Shown piece by piece: positions 50,083 to 60,260 of a stretch of DNA of 64,000 nucleotides. A model generated the notes under the pieces. It saw nothing but the letters and a program-made list of their open reading frames with translations, was not told where the DNA came from and did not search any database. The position numbers and the translations under genes are program-made. The stretch is from Spirabiliibacterium mucosae (GTDB taxonomy: Bacteria > Pseudomonadota > Gammaproteobacteria > Enterobacterales > Pasteurellaceae). Each line of letters opens with the position of its first letter. The stretch's first letter is position 1. The stretch covers positions 49,876 to 113,875 of the forward strand of contig NZ_JABTBO010000004.1 of assembly GCF_014884965.1 (NCBI RefSeq), in the 5' to 3' direction.

Positions 50083-51589
50083 ATGAATCCAGAAGAGAAA
50101 TCACCTTACATTTTAGAAATGCGCAATGTTTCTAAAACTTTTCCTGGCGTCAAAGCGTTGGATGGTATCCATTTGAAGGTGAAAAGAGGGTCGATTCATG
50201 CCTTAATGGGAGAAAACGGCGCTGGCAAGTCAACCTTGATGAAAGTGCTCTATGGCATCTACACGCCCGATGCTGGCAGTGAACTCATTTTAGATGATAA
50301 GCCATTCAAACCCACTCGCCCGATTGATGCAATTCGAGCAGGGCTGACGATGGTGCCACAAGAAATTTCCCCCGCGGCAAATTTGACCATTGCGGATAAT
50401 TTTTATCTCGGTCGTGAGCTGACCAAAGGGTGTTTTTTGCTAGATCAAAAAGAAATGAACACAAGAGCGGCCAACATTCTGCGAGAATTAGGTGTGCCGA
50501 TGGATGTCACGGTCAAAATGTCAGAAGTCTCCGTTGCCCGCGCTCAACTGGTGGCCATTGCAACTGCCGTGTCGAATGACGCCAAAGTGATCATCATGGA
50601 TGAGCCCACCACCGCATTGACCGAAACCGAGGTCGAGCAACTCTACCGCATTATTGATATTGTGAAAAAACGTGGCATTGCGATCATCTTTATTTCACAC
50701 AAACTTGATGAAGTGTTCAAAGTGTCTGATGAAATCACTGTTATTCGTGATGGGCAATATGTCGGCACAAAATCCACCACTGAGCTCACTAAAGATATGT
50801 TGATCTCCATGATGGTTGGGCGGGATATGTCTGATATGTTCCAGCGTGAGCGTTTTGATATTTCAGATGAAGTGGTGATTGAGGTGAAAGGCTTCACCCG
50901 TGAGGGCAAATACGACGATATTCACTTCAAAGTCAGAAAAGGCGAAATCTTTGGTATTGCAGGCCTAGTTGGTGCAGGGCGCTCTGAAATTGTTGAGGGC
51001 TTATTTGGCTACAAACCGGCGGACAGCGGTGAAATGTATATCCACGGGAAAAAGGTCGAGATTAAAAATCCCCTTGATGCCATGAAACATAAAATCGGCT
51101 TCGTGACTGAAGATCGTAAATTGACAGGCTTATTTCTCAATTTGAGCATCACTGATAATATGATCATGCCGAAAATGTCACCTTATTTAGAAAACTTTCT
51201 TATTTCGGTCACAAGAGCACAAAAACAGCCGATGAACAAAAAAGCAAACTCAGAATTAAAGCCCCCAACGTAGAGGTGATTACCGACAACTTATCCGGTG
51301 GCAACCAACAGAAAGTGCTCTTGGCACGTTGGCTGTTGCTTGAGCCTGATATTTTGATTTTGGATGAGCCCACAAAGGGATTGATGTTGGTGCCAAGGCT
51401 GAGCTGTATAAATTAATGGTGGAGCTGTCACGGCAAGGTAAATCAATCATCATGATTTCATCGGATATGCTCGAACTGCTGTCAATGAGTGATCGCGTCA
51501 TGGTGATGCATGAAGGCCGCCAAGCAGGAATTATCCCAGGTCATGAGCTGACACAAGAGCGCGTGCTCAAACTCGCTTCAGGTGTTTAA
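50083..51589 (+). pseudogene. Sugar ABC transporter double ATPase (RbsA type), two frameshifts
   Basis: Energises the adjacent permease. The first frame (50083-51273) codes ATPase domain 1 with Walker A GENGAGKST and VIIMDEPTTAL, plus the start of domain 2 (GEIFGIAGLVGAGRSEIVEG). Near 51190-51225 the frame shifts by one base to [20 protein letters not shown], with signature [14 protein letters not shown] and [10 protein letters not shown] second shift at the G run 51377-51379 leads to the final part (SIIMISSDMLELLSMSDRVM) and stop 51587-51589. Adding two bases restores about 502 residues, the family length. As read, the importer is inactive. Confidence 0.9.
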
Positions 51590-51636
51590 TGCAAGCGTGC
51601 TGAGCAAACACAGGTTTCTATTTCGGAGATTATATT

Positions 51637-52594
51637 ATGTCTACTGCTTCTTTGAAAAAAATGATCAATGCCTACGGCATGGTGTTTATTTTAATCGGGT
51701 TATTCCTTGCACTTTCTGTTTCCATTGATGGATTTTTCTCCGCTCGCACCGTCTGGAGCATTATCGAACAAGTCTCAATGTTCGGCATCATTGCCATTGG
51801 TGTGACCTTTGCCATTATCACAACAGGGATTGATCTCTCCTCAGGCTCTGTTGTGGCGTTGACAGCCGTTGTTTCGGCCTCGGTTGTCACAGGTGGCGAC
51901 ACCGCCAGCGCGGCATTGTTGGCGTTTGGTATCTCTTTAGCACTGGGCGCATTTCTCGGCTCAATTAATGGCGCGCTAACAGCCATTGGTGCAATCCCCC
52001 CCTTTCATCGCCACACTGGGCATGATGATCATTGCCCGTGGTGCTGCACAGCTCTATTCTGACGGCCGCCCGATTGATGCTTCATCCGAGTGGTTTACCT
52101 GGATTGCTGATGTCAGCTTATTTGGGCTGCCGGGCTTGGTGATTTTGTATATTTTTATCGTGATTGGTGCGCATATCCTGCTAAGCCGCTCAACTTTCGG
52201 TCGACACGTTTATGCCGTAGGCGGGAATCTCAATGCTGCTAAAATTTGTGGTATCAACACCACGCGTACACTGATTTGGGTTTATACTCTGGCAGGCGCG
52301 CTTTCAGGCCTCGCAGGCGCTTTGCTGGCGGCGCGGACATACGCAGGGAATCCCTCTTATGGCCTTGCTTGGGAGCTCGATGCCATCGCGGCAGCCGTGA
52401 TTGGCGGAGTGTCTCTCAGTGGTGGGTTTGGCAGCATCCCGATGTGTGTGATTGGTGCATTGATTATCGGCACCACCAATAAAGGGCTGAATATGCTCGG
52501 CGTTGACCCTTACTGGCAACAAATCGTGAAAGGGTTAATTATCGTGATCGCGGTGTTATTAGATACCTTAAAACGCCGTAAAAAAGCCAGCTGA
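51637..52594 (+). pseudogene. Sugar ABC transporter permease (RbsC type), frameshifted
   Basis: Membrane channel of the importer. The first frame (from 51637) codes several helices and ITTGIDLSSGSVVALTAVVS, then becomes unrelated after GALTAIGAIPPF and stops at 52062. The correct continuation lies one frame over (PPFIATLGMMIIARGAAQLY) and runs to 52594. The join is at seven Cs and three Ts (51996-52005), and here one extra base must be removed, unlike the deletions elsewhere. The repaired length is 318 residues, as in RbsC. GTNKGLNM-type and YGLAWELDAIAAAVIGGVSL motifs confirm the family. Confidence 0.9.
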
Positions 52595-52610
52595 TTATAC
52601 AAAGATGAAT

Positions 52611-52643
52611 AAAACCGCACTTTACCCAAAGTGCGGTTTTTAT
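52611..52643. terminator. Bidirectional uptake-signal terminator between permease and thrC
   Basis: AAAACCGCACTTT (52611-52623) pairs with AAAGTGCGGTTTT (52628-52640). T or A runs flank both sides, and convergent genes end on either side. Confidence 0.85.
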
Positions 52644-52650
52644 TGCTGTG

Positions 52651-53931
52651 TTAGCCTTTACCGAGCAGGAAGTCACGCAGGGTGGTGAAGTCGTTGTCCA
52701 TGTCGGTGCTCAGCAGGGGCAGTTTGTTGTGCTTGTCGAGGGCGTCGGGCAGTGGTAGGTCGAGGGATAAAATGCGGTCGACGCTTTCTTTGAATTTCGC
52801 CGGGTGGGCGGTGCACAAGAAGATGCCGGTTTCGCCTTGTTGCAGGTCTTCACGCAGCACTTGGTAGGCGATGGCGCCGTGGGGCTCGCAGAGGTAGCCG
52901 AGCGCGTGCATGTCGCGAAGTGCGGTTTCGGTTTGTGCGTCTGTCTTCGCGCTGGCGTGCAGCTCATTCAAATCCCATTGGTTGCGTTTGAACAGCTCCT
53001 CCACTCGTGGCCAGTTGTTTGGGCGGCTCACGTCCATCGCGTTAGAGAGCGTTGCCACGGTTGGGTTGGGCGCCCATTTGCCGCTTTGCAAATAGCGCGG
53101 CACGGTGTCGTTGGCGTTGGTGGAGGCGATGAAGCGTTTAATCGGCAAGCCCAGCGTTTTGGCAATCAGCCCCGCGGTGAGGTTGCCAAAGTTGCCGCTT
53201 GGCACGCTGACCACCACGTTGTCGCGTTTGTCTGCTGGCAGTTGGGCATAGGCCTCAAAGTAGTAGCACACTTGCGCCAAAAGCCGGCTGATGTTGATGG
53301 AGTTCGCCGAGTTGAGCCCAATGGCTTCACGCAATTCTTGGTCGTCAAAGGCTTGTTTTACCAGCGCTTGGCAGGCGTCGAAATCGCCATTGATGGCCAC
53401 GGTGCGGATGTTATCACCCAGAGTGCAAAAGAGCTTTTCTTGCAGCGGGCTGATTTTGCCTTTTGGATACAAAATCACCACATCGATGTTTTCCAACCCA
53501 TGAAAAGCGTGCGCCACGGCCGCACCTGTGTCGCCGGAGGTGGCGGTGAGGATGGTAATTTTGCCGCTGTTGCGCACGGCCGCGAGGGTGCGCGCCATGA
53601 AGCGCCCGCCAAAGTCTTTAAACGCCAGCGTTGGGCCGTGGAATAATTCTAACGCATAAATCGCATCACTGACTTGCACCAACGGCGCCGGGAAGGTGAA
53701 TGCGTTAGCGATGATGTCATCGAGCGTGTCGCGCGGCAGTTCGTCGCCAATCAGCGCGCTTAAAATCCGCTGGCTGCGCTCGACCAACGGCAGCGCGAGC
53801 AATTCATCGATATTATCAAAGTGCGGTATGCTTTGCGGGAAGAACAAGCCTTGATCTTTCCCCAGCCCTTGTTGCACCGCTTGGGCAAAGCTCACTTGTT
53901 CTTCGGGGTGCTTAATATTGTATAATTTCAT
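52651..53931 (-). CDS. thrC: Threonine synthase
   Basis: PLP enzyme that converts O-phosphohomoserine to threonine. ATG 53929-53931 (MKLYNIKHPEEQVSFAQAVQ) gives 426 residues. The PLP lysine is in GPTLAFKDFGGRF. Other blocks are TATSGDTGAAVAHAF, SANSINISRLLAQVCYYFEA and SVPSGNFGNLTAGLIAK. It is last in thrABC, seven bases after thrB. Confidence 0.97.
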   Translation of the reverse strand: MKLYNIKHPEEQVSFAQAVQQGLGKDQGLFFPQSIPHFDNIDELLALPLVERSQRILSALIGDELPRDTLDDIIANAFTFPAPLVQVSDAIYALELFHGPTLAFKDFGGRFMARTLAAVRNSGKITILTATSGDTGAAVAHAFHGLENIDVVILYPKGKISPLQEKLFCTLGDNIRTVAINGDFDACQALVKQAFDDQELREAIGLNSANSINISRLLAQVCYYFEAYAQLPADKRDNVVVSVPSGNFGNLTAGLIAKTLGLPIKRFIASTNANDTVPRYLQSGKWAPNPTVATLSNAMDVSRPNNWPRVEELFKRNQWDLNELHASAKTDAQTETALRDMHALGYLCEPHGAIAYQVLREDLQQGETGIFLCTAHPAKFKESVDRILSLDLPLPDALDKHNKLPLLSTDMDNDFTTLRDFLLGKG

Positions 53932-53938
53932 AGCGTCC

Positions 53939-54883
53939 TCAATCAATTACGCGTGCGCCTTGCATGTCGAGCTGGCAAATATGCACGAAACCTTCGTTAT
54001 TTTGTAGATACTCTTTTTCCAAAAATTGGCTGACTTTGTTGGCCGTGAGCAAATCAGGAGTGATGGCAAACATCGTCGGCCCCGAGCCTGAAATGCCGCT
54101 GGCCAGCGCGCCGAGGTCACGACAGCCTTGTTTGACAAAGGCATAATTCGGCAGCAGCTGCTCGCGATAAGGCTCGGCGATTACATCTTTCATCATCATC
54201 GCGGCTAGGTTTTCTTGCCCTGTATGGCAGGCGTGAACAAAGCTGCCGAGATAGCGCCCGTGGTCAATCACATCTTGGCGGGAGTAGCTTTTTGGCAAAA
54301 TGGCACGCGCCTCGGCGGTGGAGACCTCAATGCCCGGGTAGGCGAGAACCCAATACCAATGCTCAAAAAATGGCAAGTGTTGGCTGATGTTGCCCAGCGA
54401 TTGCACCATCAGCTGAATGCCGCCCAAAAAGCACGGCGCCACGTTGTCGTAATGCACCGAGCCTGAAATGCGCCCTTCGAGCTCGCCCATCATCTCCAGC
54501 AGCTCCATTTTGGAAAACGGCCGTTGGTGAAACTCATTGAGTGCCACCAATGCCGCCACAATCGAGCACGCGCTTGAGCCAAGCCCTGAGCCGATCGGCA
54601 TGTTTTTTTCCAGCGTCAAGCGCAGCGACCGCACTTTGCTATTTTGCAGCGCCAAGCGTTCACTAAAGAGCACATAGGCTTGATAGACAATGTTTTTTTG
54701 CGGCTCTTTGGGCAGTTTGCGGACAAAATAACCCGCGCTTTCCAGCTCGAAGCCGCTGGCAATGTCTTCAATTTGCACCACATCACCAAGCAGTGAGCCG
54801 TCGATCGGTGAAACCGCCGCGCCTAAGGTGTCAAACCCGACGCTAACATTGGCGCTGGAGGCTGGGGCATAGACTCGTAGCAT
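53939..54883 (-). CDS. thrB: Homoserine kinase
   Basis: GHMP-family kinase that phosphorylates homoserine. It has 314 residues. The ATP loop is [20 protein letters not shown], and the N-terminus [20 protein letters not shown] is typical. The ATG overlaps the thrA stop (TAATG), giving tight coupling. Confidence 0.97.
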   Translation of the reverse strand: MLRVYAPASSANVSVGFDTLGAAVSPIDGSLLGDVVQIEDIASGFELESAGYFVRKLPKEPQKNIVYQAYVLFSERLALQNSKVRSLRLTLEKNMPIGSGLGSSACSIVAALVALNEFHQRPFSKMELLEMMGELEGRISGSVHYDNVAPCFLGGIQLMVQSLGNISQHLPFFEHWYWVLAYPGIEVSTAEARAILPKSYSRQDVIDHGRYLGSFVHACHTGQENLAAMMMKDVIAEPYREQLLPNYAFVKQGCRDLGALASGISGSGPTMFAITPDLLTANKVSQFLEKEYLQNNEGFVHICQLDMQGARVID

Positions 54884-57342
54884 TAATTCGCGCCTCCGTT
54901 TTGCACTGTGCGTAAAATATCGGCAAAAATCCCCGCCGCGGTCACATCATTGCCCGCGCCGTAGCCGCGCAGTAGCAGTGGGATTGGGTTGTAATAGCGC
55001 GAATAAAACGCCAGCGCATTTTCGCCGTTTTTCACTTTATAAAGTGGGTCATCGCCGTCAACGGCCACAATCGACACTTTGCATTTGCCGTCTTCTAGGC
55101 GGCCTACATAACGCAGTACTTGGCCGTTTTCTTGTGCGCGGCGCACTTTTTGGGCAAATTCGTCATCCAATTGTGGCAATTTTTGCATAAATTCATCAAT
55201 GCTGTCGCCTTCAGCAAAGCCCGCTGGCAGCACGCCTTCCACTTCGACATCGTCAAGCTCCATTTTCAGGCCACATTCGCGCGCAAGGATCAACAATTTG
55301 CGCGCCACGTCGCTGCCGGAGAGGTCATCGCGCGGGTCAGGTTCAGTGTAGCCCTTTTCTTTGGCCAGTTTGGTGGCTTCAGAAAGTGTCATGCCTTCTT
55401 CGAGCTTGCCGAAGATAAACGACAAGGAGCCAGACAAAATGCCGTCAAAGCGTTGGATTTCATCACCAGCGGCAATCAGTTTTTGCAAGTTGTCGATAAC
55501 CGGCAGGCCTGCGCCCACGTTGGTGTCATACATAAACTGGCGATGGTTGCGCGCCGCCACGGTACGTAGCTGCTGATAATAGGCCATATCAGCGGTGTTG
55601 GCTTTTTTATTCGGTGTCACCACATGGAAGCCGCTGGCGAGCAAGTCGGCATAGGCATCGGCAATCGCTTGGCTTGAGGTGCAGTCAACAAACACCGGGT
55701 TGACGAGGTGATTTTCTTTAATAAATTGCATCAAGCGCTCAAGGTCGAGGGTGTCATTGGCGTTGTCGAGCTGCTCGCGCCAATTGCGCAAATTCAGCGG
55801 CTTGGTGCTGAGCAGTAATTTTTGGGAGTTAGCCAAAGCGAACACGTTGATCGCCACATTTTTTTGCTCAAGGTAGCGCTGCTGGCGTTCGATTTGGTCA
55901 ACCAACTCCCCCCCGACACCGCCTGTGCCGACGATAAACACATCCAACTCGCGGTATTGCGAGAACAACGCGCGGTGAGTGGCGCGCACCGCTTGCACCG
56001 ATTTGGCCTGCGGCACCACCACCGAAATGGAGCGCTCAGACGAGCCTTGGGCAATCGCCACAATGTTGATGTTGGCTTTGGCCAGCGCGGTGAAAAAGCG
56101 CGCGGCAATGCCTTTGGCTTTTTTCATGCCATCGCCCACCACGGAAACAATCGACAAATCGCTGATGATATCCAGCGGCTCGAGTTTTTTCACGGCGAGT
56201 TCTTCGGCAAATTCCATCTCAAGTGCGGTTTTGGCTTGTGCTTCTAGCTTGCTCGGCACGCAGAAGCTGATGCTGTATTCTGATGATGATTGGGTGATTA
56301 AAATCACCGAAATGCCCGCTTTTGACATCGTGGAGAACACGCGCGCGGCCATGCCCACCATGCCTTGCATGCCAGGGCCGGAGATGTTGAACATGCTGAC
56401 GTTATCTAGGTTGGTGATGCCTTTGACTTGCAAAAAATCGGATTTCACATCGTTGTTGATGTAAGTGCCAGGCGCTTGCGGGTTGCCAGTGTTTTTGATC
56501 ACGCAGGGGATGCTGGTGCGCACCAATGGGCCGATGGTGCGCGGGTGGATCACTTTCGCACCAAAATAGGCCAGCTCCATTGCCTCTTGATAGCTTAAGC
56601 TGTCGAGCAAGCGCGCGTCAGGCACCAAGCGTGGGTCACAGGTGAACACGCCGTCCACGTCGGTCCAAATTTCACAAAAATCGGCGTCCAAGCAAGCGGC
56701 CAGCACGGCAGCGGAGTAGTCAGAGCCATTGCGCCCGAGCAACACCAGCTCGCCTGCTTCATTGCGGGCGGTGAAGCCGGCCATCAGCACGATGTGATCT
56801 TTCGGGATAGACGGCGCGTCCACCAGCGCTTTGGATTGGGTGATGCTAACAGAGGATTCTAAATACGAGCCTTTGGCGACCAATTTTTCCGCTGGGTTGA
56901 TTTGTGTTACTTGGTAGCCTTTGGCCTCAAACCAGGCGCGCATCATGGCAATGGAGAGCTTTTCACCGCGGCATAAAATGGTGGCGTTGACGCTATCTGG
57001 GCACTCGCGCTGGGCGGCGATGGTGTCTAAAACGCTGTGTAACTGCTCAAATTCGGTGTCGATGGTGTGTAAAAGTGCGGTTTTGTCGAGTTTAGGGTTG
57101 GCGTCGTGCAGGCCGTGGATGATAACGTGGAAGATCTGTTTCGCGCTTTGGAAATCGCCTTCAAAATCCTCGCCGTTGCAGGCTTTTTCCACCAGCGCGA
57201 CCAAAAAATTGGTGATTTTGGCCGGCGCTGACAGCACGCCTGCGGCTTGGTCTGCCAGGTGGGCTTTTTCAATCAACTCCGCGGCTTGCAAAAACCGTTC
57301 CGGGTTGGCTAGGGATGTCCCACCAAATTTAAGCACTCGCAT
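54883..57342 (-). CDS. thrA: Bifunctional aspartokinase I / homoserine dehydrogenase I
   Basis: Catalyses the first and third steps from aspartate to threonine. It has 819 residues, like E. coli ThrA (820). The kinase domain opens [15 protein letters not shown], followed by ACT-type regulatory repeats near residues 310-460 ([40 protein letters not shown]). The dehydrogenase domain begins [17 protein letters not shown]. Expression is controlled by the thrL leader upstream. Confidence 0.97.
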   Translation of the reverse strand: MRVLKFGGTSLANPERFLQAAELIEKAHLADQAAGVLSAPAKITNFLVALVEKACNGEDFEGDFQSAKQIFHVIIHGLHDANPKLDKTALLHTIDTEFEQLHSVLDTIAAQRECPDSVNATILCRGEKLSIAMMRAWFEAKGYQVTQINPAEKLVAKGSYLESSVSITQSKALVDAPSIPKDHIVLMAGFTARNEAGELVLLGRNGSDYSAAVLAACLDADFCEIWTDVDGVFTCDPRLVPDARLLDSLSYQEAMELAYFGAKVIHPRTIGPLVRTSIPCVIKNTGNPQAPGTYINNDVKSDFLQVKGITNLDNVSMFNISGPGMQGMVGMAARVFSTMSKAGISVILITQSSSEYSISFCVPSKLEAQAKTALEMEFAEELAVKKLEPLDIISDLSIVSVVGDGMKKAKGIAARFFTALAKANINIVAIAQGSSERSISVVVPQAKSVQAVRATHRALFSQYRELDVFIVGTGGVGGELVDQIERQQRYLEQKNVAINVFALANSQKLLLSTKPLNLRNWREQLDNANDTLDLERLMQFIKENHLVNPVFVDCTSSQAIADAYADLLASGFHVVTPNKKANTADMAYYQQLRTVAARNHRQFMYDTNVGAGLPVIDNLQKLIAAGDEIQRFDGILSGSLSFIFGKLEEGMTLSEATKLAKEKGYTEPDPRDDLSGSDVARKLLILARECGLKMELDDVEVEGVLPAGFAEGDSIDEFMQKLPQLDDEFAQKVRRAQENGQVLRYVGRLEDGKCKVSIVAVDGDDPLYKVKNGENALAFYSRYYNPIPLLLRGYGAGNDVTAAGIFADILRTVQNGGAN

Positions 57343-57388
57343 AAGTCTACTCCTTCATCATTTGTTATTTTCAATTTTATCAAATCAT

Positions 57389-57417
57389 AAAAAAACCCGC
57401 ACTAGTTGGTGCGGGTT
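57389..57417 (-). terminator. thr operon attenuator
   Basis: On the minus strand CCCGCAC and GTGCGGG (57396-57402, 57409-57415) enclose a six-base loop, followed by a run of Ts. It sits between thrL and thrA. Stalling of the ribosome at Thr/Ile codons in thrL should prevent its formation. The stem resembles an uptake signal (GTGCGGGTTT) but is not an exact match. Confidence 0.9.
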
Positions 57418-57437
57418 TTGCTTAATTTTTACCAATG

Positions 57438-57500
57438 CTAGCCCGCCACCTGGGAGATGGTCATGATAATCATGGTGGTAGGCATTAACAGCGTTTGCAT
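57438..57500 (-). CDS. thrL: thr operon leader peptide
   Basis: A 20-codon open frame from ATG 57498-57500 to TAG 57438-57440 encodes MQTLLMPTTMIIMTISQVAG. It holds four Thr and three Ile codons, clustered as TTMIIMTI, the pattern expected for control by charged tRNA-Thr and tRNA-Ile. It lies between the thr promoter and the attenuator. Confidence 0.93.
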   Translation of the reverse strand: MQTLLMPTTMIIMTISQVAG

Positions 57501-57536
57501 GATGGTCTGTGTTCTATTTCCGTTTTTGATAGCATA

Positions 57537-57565
57537 GATTTACAAAATTCCCCCTCGCTTGTCAA
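57537..57565 (-). promoter_or_regulatory. Likely thrLABC promoter
   Basis: On the minus strand a perfect TTGACA (57560-57565) is 17 bases from TAAATC (57537-57542). The start would fall near 57530, about 30 bases before thrL. Confidence 0.6.
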
Positions 57566-57724
57566 CAAAAAAGTGAGCAACTGTTTTAAATTTTTTACTT
57601 TGCCCGCGCTCAGTTGCATTTTGTGCAGTCAGCAATGGTGAAAATGCAAAATCTTGGCAATTTTCAGTGACAATTTGCGCGCAACTCGCTATGCTTTACG
57701 CTTTAATGCAAACACCCAACAACT

Positions 57725-58417
57725 ATGTCGATCAGCGAAAACATCGCCCGTGTTCAAGGGCAAATTGCACAAGCCACCACGCAGGCCAACCGCACTTTGG
57801 GTTCTGTCGCCTTGCTGGCGGTGAGCAAAACCAAACCTGTTGAGGCCATTGAAGAGGCCATTGAGGCTGGCCTGCGCGCCTTTGGTGAAAACTATGTGCA
57901 AGAAGGCGTGAGCAAAATCACGCACTTTCAACGTCGCGGCGTGGCGCTGCAGTGGCATTTTATCGGGCCGTTGCAATCGAACAAAACGCGCTTGGTGGCC
58001 GAGCATTTTGACTGGGTGGAAAGCATAGAGCGTGAAAAAATCGCCCAGCGGCTAAGCGAGCAGCGCCCGGCAGGCATGGCGCCCTTGAATGTGCTGATTC
58101 AAGTCAACATCAGCCAAGAGGGCTCCAAATCCGGCGTGGCGGTGGACGAGGTGCTGCCACTGGCAGAAAAAATTGCCACCTTGCCAAATTTAACCCTGCG
58201 CGGGCTGATGGCCATCCCCGAGCCTGGCAAGGGGAGTGAGGCGTTTGCGCAAATGCAGGCGCTGTTTAACCAACTCAAAGCCGCACTGCCAGAGTGCGCC
58301 ATCGACACGCTTTCAATGGGCATGACAGACGACATGGCGCAAGCCATTGCCCACGGCTCAACCCAAGTGCGCATTGGCACAGCGATTTTTGGTGCCCGCC
58401 AATACAACAAAAATTAG
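57725..58417 (+). CDS. yggS: Pyridoxal phosphate homeostasis protein (YggS/PLPBP family)
   Basis: PLP-binding protein without known catalysis, involved in vitamin B6 and amino-acid balance. It has 230 residues. The PLP lysine is Lys35 in AVSKTKPVEAI. RAFGENYVQEG, WHFIGPLQSNKTRLVAEHFD and LSMGMTDDMAQAIAHGSTQV are family blocks. It is followed 10 bases later by putP, a possible co-transcript. Confidence 0.96.
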   Translation: MSISENIARVQGQIAQATTQANRTLGSVALLAVSKTKPVEAIEEAIEAGLRAFGENYVQEGVSKITHFQRRGVALQWHFIGPLQSNKTRLVAEHFDWVESIEREKIAQRLSEQRPAGMAPLNVLIQVNISQEGSKSGVAVDEVLPLAEKIATLPNLTLRGLMAIPEPGKGSEAFAQMQALFNQLKAALPECAIDTLSMGMTDDMAQAIAHGSTQVRIGTAIFGARQYNKN

Positions 58418-58427
58418 GAGTTGTTCA

Positions 58428-59930
58428 ATGTTTGGCTTAGACCCAACCATTATCACCTTTGTGATTTATATCCTCGGCATGCTGTTCATCGGCGTGCTGG
58501 CCTACCGTTACACACAAAATTTATCTGACTACATCTTAGGCGGGCGCAAGCTTGGCGGCTTTGTCACGGGCATGTCGGCCGGTGCTTCCGATATGTCGGG
58601 CTGGCTGCTGATGGGGCTGCCGGGCGCGGTGTATGCCGCGGGCTTGGTCAAAGCGTGGATTGCCATTGGCTTAACGCTGGGGGCGTGTCTCAACTGGGTG
58701 TTTGTCTCCGGCCGGCTGCGCATTTTCACCGAATGTTACGACAACGCCTTAACCCTGCCGGAATATTTCCAAGCGCGCTTTGGCGCCCAGCACAAGTGGC
58801 TGAAAATCATTGCCGCGAGCACCATTTTGGTGTTTTTCACCATCTATTGCGCCTCGGGCGTGGTGGCTGGCGCTCGTTTGTTTGAAAACCTCTTCGGCAC
58901 ACCGTATGCGACCGCACTTTGGTATGGCGCGTTGGCGACCATTGCGTACACCTTTATCGGCGGCTTTTTGGCGGTGAGCTGGACAGACACCGTGCAGGCC
59001 ACGCTGATGGTGCTGGCGTTGATTATCACGCCTGTGATTGTGCTCTTTAGCATCGGCGGGGCGGAAAAACTGCCCGAGGTGATTGCTCAAGCCGGTGCAG
59101 CCAGCGGTAAAGATTTCACCGATTTATTCACCGACACCTCATTGATCGGGCTGTTGAGCCTTTCAGCATGGGGCTTAGGCTATTTCGGCCAGCCGCACAT
59201 TCTCGCGCGCTTTATGGCGGCCGATAGCGTCAAATCGCTCACCAGCGCGCGGCGCATCGGCATCGCGTGGATGATCTTCTGCCTGATTGGCGCGGTCGCG
59301 ATCGGCTTTTTCGGCATTGCCTATTTTTATGTCAACCCAAGCGAGGCGCAGGTGGTGGACGCCAACAGCGAGCAAATTTTCATCGAACTGGCGCGCAACC
59401 TCTTCAACCCTTGGATTGCGGGCATCTTGCTCTCCGCCATTTTAGCGGCGGTGATGAGCACCTTAAGCTGCCAGCTTTTGATTAGCTCCAGCGCCATCAC
59501 CGAGGATTTCTACCGCGGCTTTATCCGCCCTAACGCAAGCGAAAAAGAGCTGGTGTGGCTGGGGCGCGTGATGGTGCTGTTGATTGCGGTGGTGGCCATC
59601 GTCATCGCCCATGACCCAAATAGCCAAGTGCTTGGGCTAGTTGAACACGCGTGGGCTGGCTTTGGCTGCGCCTTTGGCCCGATTGTGCTGTTCTCGTTAT
59701 TTTGGAAACGCACCAACGCCAGCGGCGCCATGGCTGGCATGCTTACCGGCGCCTTGATCGTAATTTTCTGGAAGGTGATTTTCCCATCCAGCCAAGTGTA
59801 TGAAATGATCCCAGGCTTTATCGGCTCAAGCATCGCCATCGTACTGGCCTCACTCCTGAGTGCCAAACCAAGTGACGCCATCGAACAACGCTACCAACGC
59901 GCCAAATCGCGCTACAGCGCGAGCCTTTAA
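58428..59930 (+). CDS. putP: Sodium/proline symporter
   Basis: Inner-membrane Na+-coupled proline importer of the SSS family. ATG 58428 follows AGGAG and gives 500 residues with about 13 helices. Features are LGGRKLGGFVTGMSAGASDM, GYFGQPHILARFMAADSVKS and the C-terminal ILAAVMSTLSCQLLISSSAI. No putA lies nearby, so imported proline may serve other uses such as osmoprotection. Confidence 0.94.
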   Translation: MFGLDPTIITFVIYILGMLFIGVLAYRYTQNLSDYILGGRKLGGFVTGMSAGASDMSGWLLMGLPGAVYAAGLVKAWIAIGLTLGACLNWVFVSGRLRIFTECYDNALTLPEYFQARFGAQHKWLKIIAASTILVFFTIYCASGVVAGARLFENLFGTPYATALWYGALATIAYTFIGGFLAVSWTDTVQATLMVLALIITPVIVLFSIGGAEKLPEVIAQAGAASGKDFTDLFTDTSLIGLLSLSAWGLGYFGQPHILARFMAADSVKSLTSARRIGIAWMIFCLIGAVAIGFFGIAYFYVNPSEAQVVDANSEQIFIELARNLFNPWIAGILLSAILAAVMSTLSCQLLISSSAITEDFYRGFIRPNASEKELVWLGRVMVLLIAVVAIVIAHDPNSQVLGLVEHAWAGFGCAFGPIVLFSLFWKRTNASGAMAGMLTGALIVIFWKVIFPSSQVYEMIPGFIGSSIAIVLASLLSAKPSDAIEQRYQRAKSRYSASL

Positions 59931-59935
59931 AAGTA

Positions 59936-59965
59936 AAAGTGCGGTGAGATTATTGACCGCACTTT
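59936..59965. terminator. Inverted uptake-signal pair after putP
   Basis: AAAGTGCGGT (59936-59945) and ACCGCACTTT (59956-59965). No T run follows on the plus strand, so the terminator call is weak. Confidence 0.5.
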
Positions 59966-60035
59966 GAGTTGAGTACGCGTGTTGGAGTGTGTACACAGTA
60001 TGATTTAAAGATGATACACGTTAAAAGGCAAAATA

Positions 60036-60260
60036 ATGTTAAACTTACTCAAGAAACCTATCGAGCAAGAAACGTTAGATGACTGGGCCAAGCTCTCCGT
60101 TGATGTGGCAAAAGTTGCTATTATGGCGGTTCCTGTTATACTTTATGGAAATGATCCTGTTTATTTAAAACTTATAAATTCTTTTTTACTTGGGGCTGGC
60201 GCCTATAGTGGCTTAATTGCTGGCCGCAAGTTTAGAAAAATGAAAGAGGAGATGCAGTGA
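60036..60260 (+). CDS. Small two-helix membrane protein of unknown function
   Basis: I do not recognise this 74-residue product. It starts at ATG 60036 with AAAAGG upstream. A polar N-terminus (MLNLLKKPIEQETLDDWAKL) leads to two hydrophobic segments, about residues 25-42 (KVAIMAVPVILYGNDP) and 48-64 (INSFLLGAGAYSGLIAG), then a basic tail (RKFRKMKEEMQ). The layout is that of a small integral membrane or holin-like protein. Its stop overlaps the next start in TGATG. Third positions are AT-richer than in neighbours. Confidence 0.75.
   Translation: MLNLLKKPIEQETLDDWAKLSVDVAKVAIMAVPVILYGNDPVYLKLINSFLLGAGAYSGLIAGRKFRKMKEEMQ

Noticed and set aside
52804..53646. 280-codon open frame opposite thrC
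   Set aside because: Antisense shadow; thrC is unambiguous in the other frame.
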